A stretch of 64,000 nt of DNA from HXMU1420-2 sp034670145 (GCA_034670145.1 JAXMOA010000013.1:1-64000), one strand, 5' to 3'. Shown: positions 42,948 to 53,176, counted from the first letter of the stretch. Notes: generated by a model from the sequence alone, not told the origin. Translations and numbers: made by a program.

Positions 42948-44744
42948 ATGTTCCAGACGTTCAAAGTGACTGCCCGCCCCGAGCAGGGCCCTCCGCGCCT
43001 GGCGGCGCTGCGCCAGGCCATGGCGGATGCGGCGCTGGATGCCTATCTGGTACCGCGCGCGGATCGTCATCAAGGGGAGTACGTGGCCCCCTGCGACGAG
43101 CGCCTGTCCTGGTTGACCGGGTTCACCGGCTCGGCCGGGTTTTGCGCGGTTCTGTGCGAAGAGGCGGGCGTGTTTATCGACGGACGTTATCGCACGCAGG
43201 TCAAAACTCAGGTGGCAGATGTTTTCACGCCGGTGCCCTGGCCTGATATCCGGCTGGGCGACTGGCTGGCCGCGCGTTTGAAACCCGGCATGGTGATCGG
43301 TTTTGACCCATGGCTTTACACCGCCGGGCAAATCCAGGATCTGGAGGCGAGCCTGGATCAAACCGGCGTGACGCTGAAACCGCTGGACAATCTGGTGGAC
43401 CGGATCTGGGCTGATCGCCCCCCTGCCCCCCAGGCCCCGGTGCGCGCCCATCCCATGTCCTTTGCCGGAGAAACCCATGCCAGCAAACGCGCCCGCCTGG
43501 CGCAAGAGCTGAAGTCAGCCGGGCAGGATGCGGCGGTGCTGACCCTGCCTGACAGCATTATGTGGCTGCTCAACATTCGCGGGTCGGACATTCCGCGCAA
43601 CCCTATCGCGCAATGCTTTGCGATTTTGCATGCGGCGGAGGGCGGTCGCGTGGACCTGTTCATTGATTTACCCAAATTGGAGCCTTTGGGCGATCACCTG
43701 GGAGAGGCCGTCACAGCCCGTCCGATGACAGACTTCGAGGCAGCCCTGGACGCGCTGGACGGGACAGTGCGGGTGGAACGCAGCTCGGTTCCGCAGGCCG
43801 TTTACACGCGATTGGGCGCGCGGGCCGTGTTTGGCGAAGACCCCTGCGCCCTGCCCAAGGCCTGTAAGAACCCGGTTGAAATCGCCGGGACCCAAGAGGC
43901 GCATCTGCGTGATGCGGCGGCGATGGTCGAACTCCTGGCATGGCTGGATGCGCAGGCGCCCGGGACCCTGACAGAAACGCAGGTGGTGTCTCAGCTGGAA
44001 ACCTGCCGGCGTGGCGACAACGCTCTGCGCGACATCAGTTTCGAAACCATCGCCGGCACCGGTCCGAATGGCGCCATCATGCACTACCGTGTGACCGAAG
44101 AAACGGACAGCAAGCTGGAGGACGGCCAGTTGCTGGTGCTCGATTCCGGCGGCCAGTATCTGGACGGCACCACCGACATCACCCGCACCGTCGCCATCGG
44201 CGATGTGGGCACGCCCGAGCGTGAGGCCTTTACCCGCGTGCTGCAGGGGATGATCGCGATGAGCCGCCTGCGCTGGCCCGCTGGTCTGGCCGGGCGCGAC
44301 ATCGAGGCGATTGGCCGGATGCCCCTGTGGCTGGCCGGGCAGGATTTCAACCATGGGCTGGGCCATGGGGTGGGCGCGTTTCTGAGCGTGCATGAAGGCC
44401 CCCAGCGCCTGTCGCGGGCCAGCCATGTGGCGCTGCAAACAGGTATGATCCTGTCCAATGAACCCGGCTACTACCGCGAAGGCGCCTTTGGCATCCGGAT
44501 CGAGAACCTGCTGGTGGCACAAACGGCCCCGGCCCTGCCCCAGTCAGACCCGGAACGCGGGATGCTGGATTGGCTGACCCTTACTTATGTGCCCATTGAC
44601 CGCCGCCTGATCGTGATCGAGGCTTTGACACCGGCAGAACGGCAATGGATGGATGACTATCACGCGCAGGTCCTGGATAAAGTGGCGCATAGGGTAGGAA
44701 AGCAGGCGCAGGCATGGTTGACTGCCGCCACAGCCCCTTTGTGA
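42948..44744 (+). CDS. Xaa-Pro aminopeptidase (aminopeptidase P, M24B)
   Basis: 598 residues, the long three-domain form of aminopeptidase P with two creatinase-like N-terminal domains and a C-terminal pita-bread domain. Dinuclear metal ligands are visible: LVLDSGGQYLDGTTDITRT (two Asp), HGLGHGVGAFLSVHEGP (His), SNEPGYY (Glu) and IRIENLLVA (Glu). It releases the N-terminal residue before proline and acts in the cytoplasm. Start MFQTFKVTARPEQG follows GGAG. Monocistronic. Confidence 0.92.
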   Translation: MFQTFKVTARPEQGPPRLAALRQAMADAALDAYLVPRADRHQGEYVAPCDERLSWLTGFTGSAGFCAVLCEEAGVFIDGRYRTQVKTQVADVFTPVPWPDIRLGDWLAARLKPGMVIGFDPWLYTAGQIQDLEASLDQTGVTLKPLDNLVDRIWADRPPAPQAPVRAHPMSFAGETHASKRARLAQELKSAGQDAAVLTLPDSIMWLLNIRGSDIPRNPIAQCFAILHAAEGGRVDLFIDLPKLEPLGDHLGEAVTARPMTDFEAALDALDGTVRVERSSVPQAVYTRLGARAVFGEDPCALPKACKNPVEIAGTQEAHLRDAAAMVELLAWLDAQAPGTLTETQVVSQLETCRRGDNALRDISFETIAGTGPNGAIMHYRVTEETDSKLEDGQLLVLDSGGQYLDGTTDITRTVAIGDVGTPEREAFTRVLQGMIAMSRLRWPAGLAGRDIEAIGRMPLWLAGQDFNHGLGHGVGAFLSVHEGPQRLSRASHVALQTGMILSNEPGYYREGAFGIRIENLLVAQTAPALPQSDPERGMLDWLTLTYVPIDRRLIVIEALTPAERQWMDDYHAQVLDKVAHRVGKQAQAWLTAATAPL

Positions 44745-44801
44745 CATCTGCGTGTTACATTTTCGGGCCACTCAGCAGAGCAGGACAAAAGGGAGATCAA
44801 T

Positions 44802-45146
44802 TTGGCAGACCATATCCGTATCCGTAAGGCGCCGGGCACCTGGGTGATCCGCTCGGGCGGGGCCGTGTTGGGTGAAAGCAACGCAGCGCTGGAGCTGACC
44901 GAAGGCGAATACGCGCCGGTCATCTACTTCCCGCGCGGCGATATCGCCATGGCGTTGCTGGACCGGACAGACAAGCGCACCCATTGCCCGCACAAGGGGG
45001 ATGCCAACTACTTCTCGATCGTGAACCGATCCTCTGTGGTCGAAAACGCGGCCTGGACCTACGAAAACCCGCTGGACGGCGTGGCCGAGATCAAGGACCA
45101 CCTGGCATTTTACACCTCTGACTCTGTCAAAGTGGAACAGGTCTGA
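44802..45146 (+). CDS. DUF427 protein
   Basis: 114 residues with a TTG start (GGGAGA seven bases upstream) and no ATG nearby that would serve. The DUF427 blocks are clear: TWVIRSGGAVLGESNAALELTEG, VIYFPRGDIAMALL, and THCPHKGDANYFSI with ENAAWTYENPLDGVAEIKDHLAFY. The fold is a small beta-barrel with conserved His/Cys of unknown function; it is widespread in bacteria and fungi. Cytoplasmic. Confidence 0.9.
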   Translation: MADHIRIRKAPGTWVIRSGGAVLGESNAALELTEGEYAPVIYFPRGDIAMALLDRTDKRTHCPHKGDANYFSIVNRSSVVENAAWTYENPLDGVAEIKDHLAFYTSDSVKVEQV

Positions 45147-45295
45147 CCAAAGGGCACGGACCCTGGCTTCTTTTTGGACCAAATACTCATTCCGCCCGTG
45201 CAGCCAAATGCCTCCGATCCAGGCCGTATGAAACCGCGCAACCTGAGCATGTCCGGTCGCGGCGGATCACAGCCATGCCACAGGCGCCCCGCAGG

Positions 45296-46984
45296 TCAGG
45301 AATGTTCCTCGGCTGCGGTGGCGGCCAGGGCGCGGTTCATGGTCTTTAACGCATCCACATGAAACAACGCCCCGCGCAGATCCGGCGGCGCGCCTTCGCG
45401 CCCCAAAGAGACCACAGGGATAAAGGCGACGCTATTGGCCTCGAAGGCCGGCATTGCGGTTTCCAACGTGGCGGATTCGTCGACATAGACGCCATTTTCA
45501 ATCATTTTCCAGCAGCGCTCCGGATCTGGCGCGCGTGCATCATCCATCGGCCGCATCACCCCGGACACCCGGTGCATGGCCAGCAGATAGGCCTGTGGAC
45601 CCGCCGCCAGATGGACGCCGCGCCGCTCCAGCTGGGTCAGGAAAAAGGAGCGGTGCACCAGTTTGGAGGCCACGGCGGTCGACAGAGACACCGAGACCAT
45701 GACCGCCAGGCCGATCTGCCAGTTGCCGGTCAGTTCGAATACGATCAACGTGGTCGAGATCGGCGCCCCCAGCACCGCAGCCGCCACCGCGCCCATCCCT
45801 GCAAAGGCATAGAGCGAGCTTTCTCCTGAAAATTCGGGGAGGATGGCTGTGGCGATCAGCCCGAACCCCAGCCCGGACAGGGCGCCGACCATGAGCGAGG
45901 GCGAAAACACCCCGCCCCCCATGCGTCCGCCAATGGTGATGGCAACAGCGGCGGTTTTCAGCACGGCAAAGACAATCGCCTCATTCAAGACCAGATCGCC
46001 GCGCAGCGCCAGGATGGTGGTTTCATAGCCGACGCCGATGATATGCGGGTAAAAGATGGCGATCCCGCCCAACAGGGCCCCCGCCACAGCCGGGCGCAGC
46101 CAGCGCGGCGCTCCGGTGCGGGCCTGTACCTTGTTGGCCAGATCCTCGGCGAAAAAGATCGACCGCATGAGCACCACTGCGATCAACCCACACAGCAGCC
46201 CCATGATCAGGAATGCGGGCAGTTCCACGTAGAATTGCAGCGCACTGGGTGTGTCGAGGGTGAATTCGCGCACATCGCCAAACTCCAGCCGGCTGATCAC
46301 CGTGCCGGCCACTGCTGCGATGACAATCGGGGCAAAGGCGTGGACGGCGAAATGGCGCAAAATTACCTCGAGCGCGAACAGCGCCCCGGCGATGGGGGCG
46401 TTGAAACTGGCCGAGACGGCCGCGGCGACGGCGCATCCCAGCAGGTCGCGCCCGGTGATCCCGTCGGCGTCGATCCGTTTGGACACCCAGGTCGAGATCA
46501 GCCCGGCGATATGGACCACCGGCCCCTCCCGGCCCGATGATCCACCAGAGGAAAGGGTGATGAAAGAGGCCAGCGCAGAGGCCAGACCGGCGCGGGATTC
46601 GACCCGGCCGTCGTAGATTGCGGCGCCCTGGATCACGTCGGCCACCGAACGCACACGCCCGTCGCGGGTGAAACGGTCCAGGATCAGCCCGACCAGCAGC
46701 CCGCCCATGATGGGCAGGATCAGCACCCAGTACCATGGCAGGGTTTCAGCAAAGGTATGCAGGGCGCGGGTATCTTCGGACCCGTAGAGGAAGGATTGCA
46801 GGCGGTTGATGCCGATGCGGAAAGTCACCGCCGCAAACCCCGCCACGATCCCCACCACCAAGGCGATGAACCAGAATTGCACCTGCCCCGGTCCGCGCTT
46901 TTTGAGCACGCGCCACGCATTCTGACAGGCGGTGACTGATCTGGTCACCTGATGTGAGAGAGCGGAGGGCGGTTGGTCGGTCAT
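45296..46984 (-). CDS. ClC-type chloride channel/antiporter with C-terminal CBS region
   Basis: 562 residues. The ion-path motifs are present: GGSSGREGP (gating Glu in GREGP), GGRMGGGVFSPSLMVGA, GMGAVAAAVLGAPIST and a set of about 12 to 14 hydrophobic helices up to residue 430. The remaining 130 residues carry CBS-like parts (RVSGVMRPMDDA, MPAFEANSVAFIPVVSLGREG). The gating Glu plus lack of obvious selectivity rules out telling Cl-/H+ exchange from channel. Inner membrane; monocistronic; convergent with the DUF427 gene. Confidence 0.92.
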   Translation of the reverse strand: MTDQPPSALSHQVTRSVTACQNAWRVLKKRGPGQVQFWFIALVVGIVAGFAAVTFRIGINRLQSFLYGSEDTRALHTFAETLPWYWVLILPIMGGLLVGLILDRFTRDGRVRSVADVIQGAAIYDGRVESRAGLASALASFITLSSGGSSGREGPVVHIAGLISTWVSKRIDADGITGRDLLGCAVAAAVSASFNAPIAGALFALEVILRHFAVHAFAPIVIAAVAGTVISRLEFGDVREFTLDTPSALQFYVELPAFLIMGLLCGLIAVVLMRSIFFAEDLANKVQARTGAPRWLRPAVAGALLGGIAIFYPHIIGVGYETTILALRGDLVLNEAIVFAVLKTAAVAITIGGRMGGGVFSPSLMVGALSGLGFGLIATAILPEFSGESSLYAFAGMGAVAAAVLGAPISTTLIVFELTGNWQIGLAVMVSVSLSTAVASKLVHRSFFLTQLERRGVHLAAGPQAYLLAMHRVSGVMRPMDDARAPDPERCWKMIENGVYVDESATLETAMPAFEANSVAFIPVVSLGREGAPPDLRGALFHVDALKTMNRALAATAAEEHS

Positions 46985-47163
46985 CTTGGTGCAGTTTGGA
47001 CTAGCTGGTGTTTGCTGCTGAATTTGGTCAGCGCGAGGCTGTGCCTACTGGTATTGCCCATGCAGGCGGCAATTGCCAAGAGGATCGACTGGTATGGTAG
47101 CAGGAGTTTCCGGACGCGGCGGATAAGTGACAGATTGCGCCGCGCCTGCTGCCCTGCCCCGCC

Positions 47164-48813
47164 TTATCCGGCGAGCAAGGTGCGGGCGGCGGCGCGGGCT
47201 TCTTCGGTGAGTGTATCACCGGCCAGCATGCGGGCGATTTCATCCACGCGCATGGCCTCGGAGAGCGCGGTGACGGTGGATAGGGTTGTGCCGGATTCGA
47301 CCCGTTTTTGCACCTGCCAGTGATGCGCACCGCGCGCGGCGACCTGGGGCGAATGGGTGACGACCAGCACCTGCCCCTGCTCTGCCAGCGCGGCCAGCCG
47401 CCGTCCGACGGAATCCGCCGTGGCGCCGCCGACGCCGCGGTCAATTTCGTCAAAGATCAGCGTCAAACCCGCTACGCCCCGGGTCAGGCAGACCTTCATG
47501 GCGAGCAGGAAGCGGCTGAGTTCGCCGCCTGAGGCGATCTTGTTCAGGGGGCCTGCGGGAGCGCCGGGGTTGGTTGCGACCGTAAAGGTCACCTGATCCA
47601 GCCCGTCTGGCCCCGGCTCGCCCTGGGTGATCACTGTTTCAAAAACGGCCCGTTCGAGTTTGAGCGGCGCAAGCTCTGCCATGATGGCGGTGTCGAGCGT
47701 TTTGGCCGAGGCCTGGCGCAGGCGGTTCAGTTCGGCGGTGACCTGAGCGTAATGGGCGTCGGCCGATGCGACGTTCTGTTCGGCTTCGGCCAGATCCTCT
47801 ACCCCGGCATCCAGCGCCTCCAGCTGAGCGCGCAGGCGGCTGGCCAGGGCCGCCAGATCATCGGGCGGGACGTCATGTTTGCGGGCCAGCGCGCGGATGG
47901 CGAACAGGCGTTCTTCGGTTTGTTCCAGTTCAGTGGGATCGAAGGTGAGATGTTCGAGGGCGGTTTCAATGCCTGTTTGCGCCTCGCCGAGTTCCACGAG
48001 GGCCCGGCCCAGAGCCGCGATCGGTGCTTCGAGCAGTCCCTGGGCCTGTTCAACCGCATCGTCGAGCCAGCGCAGGGCGTCGCCGGTTGCGCCTTCGGCC
48101 CCGTCGCCACCGATGGCCTGAAGCGCGCGGGCGACGTCTGTGCGGATACGCTCGGCCGCTTGCATGGTGCGGCGGCGGGCGTCCAGCTCGCCATCTTCGC
48201 CCGGTTGCGGGTCGAGCTGATCGAGTTCGCCAACGGCGTGGCGGATGAATTCTTCTTCGGCTTGGGCGGCCTGGAGCGCGGCGCGTTTCTGGTCCAGCGC
48301 GGCGCGGGCGGCGGCGCGGGTGCGCCATGCCGCGCGGGTGGTGGACAGCGGATCGCCGTGATTGCCGAAGGAATCGAGCATGGCACGGTGGCCGCTGGTG
48401 TTGAGCAGCCCCCGGTCATCATGTTGCCCATGCAGTTCGACCAGACGATCAGAGAGGGCGCGCAGGATCTCTCCGCTGGTGCGACGATCATTGACCCAGG
48501 CGGTTTTGCGCCCGTCCGAGCCATTGATGCGGCGCAGGATCAGTTCGTCGGAGACGGGCAGCCCGCTCTCTTGGAGCACGGCACGCGCCGGGTGGTCCGG
48601 GGTGAGGTCAAACACGGCGGTGACTTCGCCCTGCGCGGCGCCCTGGCGGACCAGATCGGCGCGGCCGCGCCAGCCCAGCACGAAACCGAGGCTGTCGAGC
48701 AGGATGGATTTGCCTGCGCCTGTTTCCCCGGTCAGAACGTTGAGACCCGGGCGGAACTGGAGTTCCAGGTGATCAATGATCAGCAGGTCGCGAATCTCGA
48801 GCGTTCGCAGCAT
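47164..48813 (-). CDS. recN: DNA repair protein RecN
   Basis: 549 residues, SMC-like. Walker A GETGAGKSILLDSLG near residue 30, a central coiled coil, then the ABC signature SGGELSRFLLAMK and Walker B TLIFDEIDRGVGG with the D-loop. It acts at double-strand breaks in recombination repair. It starts 24 bases after bamD, so it is transcribed with the end of the division cluster, not from its own SOS promoter as far as I can see. Confidence 0.96.
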   Translation of the reverse strand: MLRTLEIRDLLIIDHLELQFRPGLNVLTGETGAGKSILLDSLGFVLGWRGRADLVRQGAAQGEVTAVFDLTPDHPARAVLQESGLPVSDELILRRINGSDGRKTAWVNDRRTSGEILRALSDRLVELHGQHDDRGLLNTSGHRAMLDSFGNHGDPLSTTRAAWRTRAAARAALDQKRAALQAAQAEEEFIRHAVGELDQLDPQPGEDGELDARRRTMQAAERIRTDVARALQAIGGDGAEGATGDALRWLDDAVEQAQGLLEAPIAALGRALVELGEAQTGIETALEHLTFDPTELEQTEERLFAIRALARKHDVPPDDLAALASRLRAQLEALDAGVEDLAEAEQNVASADAHYAQVTAELNRLRQASAKTLDTAIMAELAPLKLERAVFETVITQGEPGPDGLDQVTFTVATNPGAPAGPLNKIASGGELSRFLLAMKVCLTRGVAGLTLIFDEIDRGVGGATADSVGRRLAALAEQGQVLVVTHSPQVAARGAHHWQVQKRVESGTTLSTVTALSEAMRVDEIARMLAGDTLTEEARAAARTLLAG

Positions 48814-48837
48814 CGCTAGACCCTCCGGGCTGGGGTG

Positions 48838-49683
48838 TCAGTACCACTGACCCTTGATCGACTGACGATAGATCTGACTGAGCCAGTTGTTGCCAATGTT
48901 ACGGGCCTTGAGCCCCTGGGCTGTCAGCAGTTTATAGCTGGCCTCGTACCATTCGGTCGACTGGAAGTTGTGCCCGAGAATTGCGCCCGCTGTTTGTGCT
49001 TCGTTGACGAGGCCGAGGGACAGGTAAGCCTCGACCAGGCGGTGCAGCGCCTCGGGGGTATGAGAGGTGGTCTGGAAATCTTCGACCACGACGCGGAAGC
49101 GGTTGATGGCGGCAGCATAGTGGCTGCGGCGCAGATAGTAGCGGCCGATTTCCATTTCCTTGCCGGCGAGGTGATCGAAGGCGAGGTCGAATTTGAGAAT
49201 CGCCGAAGAGGCGTATTCGCTGTCTGGATAGACCTCGATCACGGTGCGCAGGGCCTGAAGCGCCTGGAATGTCAGCCCCTGGTCCCGGCCAACTTCGTCA
49301 ATCTGGTCATAGTAGCTGAGCGCGAGGAGGTATTGGGCGTAGGCGGCGTCTTCGTCGGTTGGGTAGAAGTCAATGTACCGTTGCGAGGCGGCGCGGCTGT
49401 TGGGGTAGTCGCGGCCCTGATGGTAGGAAAAAGCCTGCATGATCAAAGAGCGTTTGGCCCAGTTGGAATATGGGTAGAGGCGCTCGATCTCGGAAAAATA
49501 CCAGGCGGCGTCGCCGGTGCGACCCCGGTTGAGTTCATACTCACCGCGTTCGAAGATCTGCTCTGGCGTGTATTCTTCGAGTGACTGATCCCGGTCCACA
49601 GCGCCATTGTTGCTGCAAGCGGCTATTGTAAAGACCAAGCTGATCAGGATCAGAAGCCGGAATGCGACCTTCAAGCCTGTCAT
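48838..49683 (-). CDS. bamD: Outer-membrane protein assembly factor BamD
   Basis: 281 residues, lipoprotein with lipobox IAAC (Cys23) and TPR repeats (YTPEQIFERGEYELNRGRTGDAAWYFSEIERLYPYSNWA and onward). As the essential lipoprotein of the BAM complex it helps insert beta-barrel proteins at the inner face of the outer membrane. Placed between lpxC and recN, the standard alphaproteobacterial location. Confidence 0.96.
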   Translation of the reverse strand: MTGLKVAFRLLILISLVFTIAACSNNGAVDRDQSLEEYTPEQIFERGEYELNRGRTGDAAWYFSEIERLYPYSNWAKRSLIMQAFSYHQGRDYPNSRAASQRYIDFYPTDEDAAYAQYLLALSYYDQIDEVGRDQGLTFQALQALRTVIEVYPDSEYASSAILKFDLAFDHLAGKEMEIGRYYLRRSHYAAAINRFRVVVEDFQTTSHTPEALHRLVEAYLSLGLVNEAQTAGAILGHNFQSTEWYEASYKLLTAQGLKARNIGNNWLSQIYRQSIKGQWY

Positions 49684-49847
49684 GTGTACCGCTCCTCGAC
49701 GTCGTTTGACGGGTTTTTACCCCGTCTCTTTGGATCGGGTCTAGCACATAATCTGGGGGAGCAAAACGACTTATGACGGTAGATTTAGATATCAGACACG
49801 AGATGCTGGCCAGAGGGGGCTGAGGGTGGGGGCAAATCGCCTATGAA

Positions 49848-50768
49848 TCAGGCGACTTGCGGGACCTCGGCCCAGACCAGACCGCGCCCGGGAAGGTTGG
49901 CGGCGGTGCTGATGTCGCATTCGACCACGCGGAACGCGGTTGGGTCGGCAAACAGGGCACGCAGCAGCGCGTTGGTGACGCTGTGGCCGGCGCGGGCGCC
50001 GACATAGCGGCCCAGAAGCGGCAGGCCGGCGAGGGCCAGGTCGCCCAGGGCGTCGAGCATTTTGTGGCGCACGGCCTCGTCCCCGTGGCGCAGGCCGCCC
50101 GGGTTCATCACGGTGTTGCCATCAAAGACCACGGCGTTGTCCAGGCTACCGCCCAGGGCCAGGCCGTTTTGCTGCATCATTTCGACGTCGGAATGGCGAC
50201 AGAAGGTGCGGCTGTCGCAGAGTTCGCGGGCGAAGGCTCCGTTGGCCATGTCGAGTGTCTTGCTCTGACGGCCGATGGCGGCCTCGGCAAAGTCGATGTG
50301 GAACTCGATTGTCAGCCGGTCGGATGGCAGCAGCGCGGCCGAAGCCTCGCCCACCTGAACACGCACGGGGCGCAGAATTTCGATGGCGCGGACGGGGGCG
50401 TTTTGGGCGCGGACGCCGCGTTCGACAATGGCGCGCACGAAGGGGACGGAGGACCCGTCGAGGATTGGCACCTCTGGTCCGTCGATTTCGATCATTGCAT
50501 TGTGGACACCGCATCCGGCCAGAGCGGCCATGACGTGTTCCACGGTAGAGACGGAGACGCCGGCCATATTGACCAGGCGGGTGCACAATTGGGTCGGCTC
50601 GACCACATCCCAAAGGGCTGGGATCATCGCGTCGCGGTCTGTCACATCTGTCCGGCGGAACCAGATGCCGTGTTCGGCAGAGGCAGGCAGGATTGTCATG
50701 CGGGCGGGACGGCCACTGTGGAGGCCTGTACCTTTGAACCGGACTGGTGCTTTGATTGTATTTTGCAA
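49848..50768 (-). CDS. lpxC: UDP-3-O-acyl-N-acetylglucosamine deacetylase LpxC
   Basis: About 306 residues from the TTG at 50766-50768 (GAGGG upstream). It performs the committed step of lipid A synthesis. The zinc His in VEHVMAAL, the block VRHKMLDALGDLAL (second His and Asp) and HSVTNALLRALF support it. A frame from ATG 50870 would add 34 residues without family likeness and without a ribosome-binding site, so I prefer the TTG, although an annotator may keep the longer form. Separated from ftsZ by a terminator, so it has its own promoter. Confidence 0.93.
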   Translation of the reverse strand: MQNTIKAPVRFKGTGLHSGRPARMTILPASAEHGIWFRRTDVTDRDAMIPALWDVVEPTQLCTRLVNMAGVSVSTVEHVMAALAGCGVHNAMIEIDGPEVPILDGSSVPFVRAIVERGVRAQNAPVRAIEILRPVRVQVGEASAALLPSDRLTIEFHIDFAEAAIGRQSKTLDMANGAFARELCDSRTFCRHSDVEMMQQNGLALGGSLDNAVVFDGNTVMNPGGLRHGDEAVRHKMLDALGDLALAGLPLLGRYVGARAGHSVTNALLRALFADPTAFRVVECDISTAANLPGRGLVWAEVPQVA

Positions 50769-50930
50769 AACGTCCCTCGGGGGCAGCACCCCATTGCGGG
50801 GCTCGATGTCAAAGGAGGTAAGCGGAGCGGGCAATGGGTACAATTCAAAGTTTGTAACCAACTGAAACATGGCTGAAACATTTCGGCAGAACCCTGCTCA
50901 CCTGCCCGTATGCTACTGTTATTAATAAAG

Positions 50931-50956
50931 AAAAGGCTGCCCTGAGGCAGCCTTTT
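50931..50956 (-). terminator. Intrinsic terminator of ftsZ
   Basis: AAAAGGCTGCC and GGCAGCCTTTT pair perfectly around four bases; on the minus strand CTTTATTAATAAC follows. It lies 20 bases after the ftsZ stop. Confidence 0.9.
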
Positions 50957-50976
50957 GATCGCAATTTAATTTAACT

Positions 50977-52632
50977 TTAGTTCGCCTGGCGCCTTAAAAA
51001 TGCCGGAATCTCGATACGTTCCTGTTCACTTTCGTCCATTTTTGGCACGGCTGACCCTGTGTCAGGGCTGTAAGTTGGTGCCGCATGGCGTGCTGCGGGC
51101 TGGGCGGGCATGTCACCTGGTGTGTCGGCCGCATGGCCGGTCATCCGGGTGATCAGGCGACCAAAACGGGATTGTTCGCCCTGGGCCGGTTCGCTGCTGG
51201 GGACGGCTGTTGGCGCCGATACGGAGCCGGTTTTGTCAACCGCGCTGCGCAGGCGCATCATGGTTTCTTCGGAGACCGTGCCAGGCGCGGGTTTGGTCGG
51301 TGCCACGTAGCTGGCCGGGTCGGCCTCCAGCGATTCAGCGCGCGGTTCGAAGGCCGGGATCTCGGGCTGGTAGGCCGGAGGCGGCAGGCCATCGGAGGAT
51401 TCGACCATGTGCTCTTCGATCTCTTCGAAGATGTCTTCGGCCTGCTCGGCGGCTGCGGCGCGTTCAACGTCGAGGCGTTCAAAGAGGCTGGGCTCTTCGG
51501 CGGCTTCGGCAACCGAGGCGGCCCCGGATGGTTCTGCGAAACGCTCGGCTGTGACCGGTTCGCTGAGTGGCAGCGGCTCTTCGCGGCGGGCGTCTTCGAC
51601 CGATACGGTTTTCTTGAGCGGTGCAGCCATGGAGCGGCGCGGAAGCGGGATGTCGTTGACCACTTCGGTGGCGTCGATGCCTGTGGCGACAACGCTGACG
51701 CGCATGTTGCCTTCCATTTTGGTGTCCAATGTGGAGCCGACGATGATGTTGGCGTCCGGGTCCACCTCTTCGCGGATGCGGTTGGCGGCTTCGTCCAGTT
51801 CGAACAAGGTCAGGTCGTGGCTGCCGGTGATGTTGATCAGCACGCCCTTGGCGCCGCGCAGCGAGATTTCGTCGAGCAGCGGGTTGGCGATGGCCTTTTC
51901 GGCGGCCTGGATGGCGCGATCTTCGCCTTCGGCCTCGCCCGTGCCCATCATTGCCTTGCCCATTTCGTCCATGACAGCGCGCACATCGGCAAAGTCGAGG
52001 TTGATCAGGCCGGGACGGACCATCAGATCGGTGACGCCTTTGACACCCTGATAGAGCACGTCATCGGCAAGCGAGAAGGCCTCTGTAAAGGTGGTTTTCT
52101 CGTTCGCGAGCCGGAACAGGTTCTGGTTGGGGATGATGATCAGCGTATCGACGACCTTTTGCAGAGCATCAACGCCGTCTTCGGCCTGGCGCATCCGTTT
52201 GGCGCCTTCGAACTGGAAGGGTTTGGTGACGACACCGACGGTCAGAACGCCCAGCTCGCGCGCGGCCTGTGCGATGATCGGCGCGGCGCCTGTGCCGGTG
52301 CCCCCGCCCATGCCGGCGGTGATAAAGCACATATGTGCGCCTGCCAGATGATCGACGATCTGTTCGATGCTTTCTTCGGCGGCCGCAGCACCGACGGTGG
52401 CCCGCGCGCCCGCGCCCAGCCCCTCGGTCACTTTGATGCCCATTTGCACCCGGCTGGTTGCATTCGATTGTGCCAGCGCCTGGGCATCGGTGTTCGCCAC
52501 GACGAACTCAACACCGTCGAGTTCTTTCTCGATCATGTTGTTGACGGCATTGCCGCCCGCCCCGCCAACGCCAAATACCGTGATCCGGGGTTTCAGCTCC
52601 TCGTGACCGGGCATTGAAAGGTTCAAGGTCAT
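50977..52632 (-). CDS. ftsZ: Cell division protein FtsZ
   Basis: 551 residues, long for FtsZ (about 380-400 in E. coli). The tubulin-like GTPase core ends near residue 320: GVGGAGGNAVNNM at the start, the T-loop GGGTGTG at 109-115 and the synergy region after it (NLDFADVRAVM). A 200-residue Pro/Glu/Ala-rich linker follows, then the conserved tail ERIEIPAFLRRQAN that binds FtsA and other partners. Long linkers are typical of alphaproteobacteria. It forms the Z ring at midcell. A 544-base region separates it from ftsA. Confidence 0.98.
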   Translation of the reverse strand: MTLNLSMPGHEELKPRITVFGVGGAGGNAVNNMIEKELDGVEFVVANTDAQALAQSNATSRVQMGIKVTEGLGAGARATVGAAAAEESIEQIVDHLAGAHMCFITAGMGGGTGTGAAPIIAQAARELGVLTVGVVTKPFQFEGAKRMRQAEDGVDALQKVVDTLIIIPNQNLFRLANEKTTFTEAFSLADDVLYQGVKGVTDLMVRPGLINLDFADVRAVMDEMGKAMMGTGEAEGEDRAIQAAEKAIANPLLDEISLRGAKGVLINITGSHDLTLFELDEAANRIREEVDPDANIIVGSTLDTKMEGNMRVSVVATGIDATEVVNDIPLPRRSMAAPLKKTVSVEDARREEPLPLSEPVTAERFAEPSGAASVAEAAEEPSLFERLDVERAAAAEQAEDIFEEIEEHMVESSDGLPPPAYQPEIPAFEPRAESLEADPASYVAPTKPAPGTVSEETMMRLRSAVDKTGSVSAPTAVPSSEPAQGEQSRFGRLITRMTGHAADTPGDMPAQPAARHAAPTYSPDTGSAVPKMDESEQERIEIPAFLRRQAN

Positions 52633-53176
52633 GGTGTCTCCGCCTGCTTTTCCGCCTGAAACGTCCGCCTTATGGCGAATTTTATGGTTTATCGCTTTGA
52701 GAATAACCCATAGCGGACAGTATCGTCACCCCAAAAAAGCCCTGATTCCACAAAATATGGTCATTTTTTTGACAATACAGGCGGCATTTTGCTGATGGGT
52801 GGAGATATTGTGGAATTGAGGCGCGCAGGCACAAGGCGTGCAGATTTGGATCAGGGCGGGTAACGCCGCTGAGGGACTGCTGTGCCGATAAAGGCAGCGC
52901 CGGGTCAATCGGACCGGGAGTGGCTGCCGGCAAGGGCTATGGTGTGAAAGGCTGCTCTACTCGCCTCGGGTGCCCAATTTCGGGCTTGACCCAATTATAT
53001 CATAAAATTGTCGGGGGTTGTAAAGAATCTTATGTCAATAGCTGGCGTTGCAAGAGCGAAATGGGTGATCCGGGCTATTGCGCAAGTGGAGGTTTGGCCG
53101 CAACCGGATCATGCAGGGCGTCGTCATGCAGGGCGGCGCGGCCGGTGCATGACCCGGTTTGCCGGTCATCCGGGTC
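52633..53176 (-). promoter_or_regulatory. Long regulatory region between ftsA and ftsZ
   Basis: 544 bases with no believable gene. A minus-strand -10-like TATAAT occurs at 52994-52999 with TTTACA 19 bases upstream (53019-53024). Two CcrM-type GANTC sites lie at 52744-52748 and 53025-53029. No full CtrA box (TTAA-N7-TTAA) is apparent. Expected to hold one or more ftsZ promoters. Confidence 0.55.

Noticed and set aside
50769..50870. 34-residue N-terminal extension of LpxC from an ATG at 50870
   Set aside because: No ribosome-binding site and no likeness to LpxC N-termini, whereas the TTG at 50768 has GAGGG in place; retained as an alternative start only.
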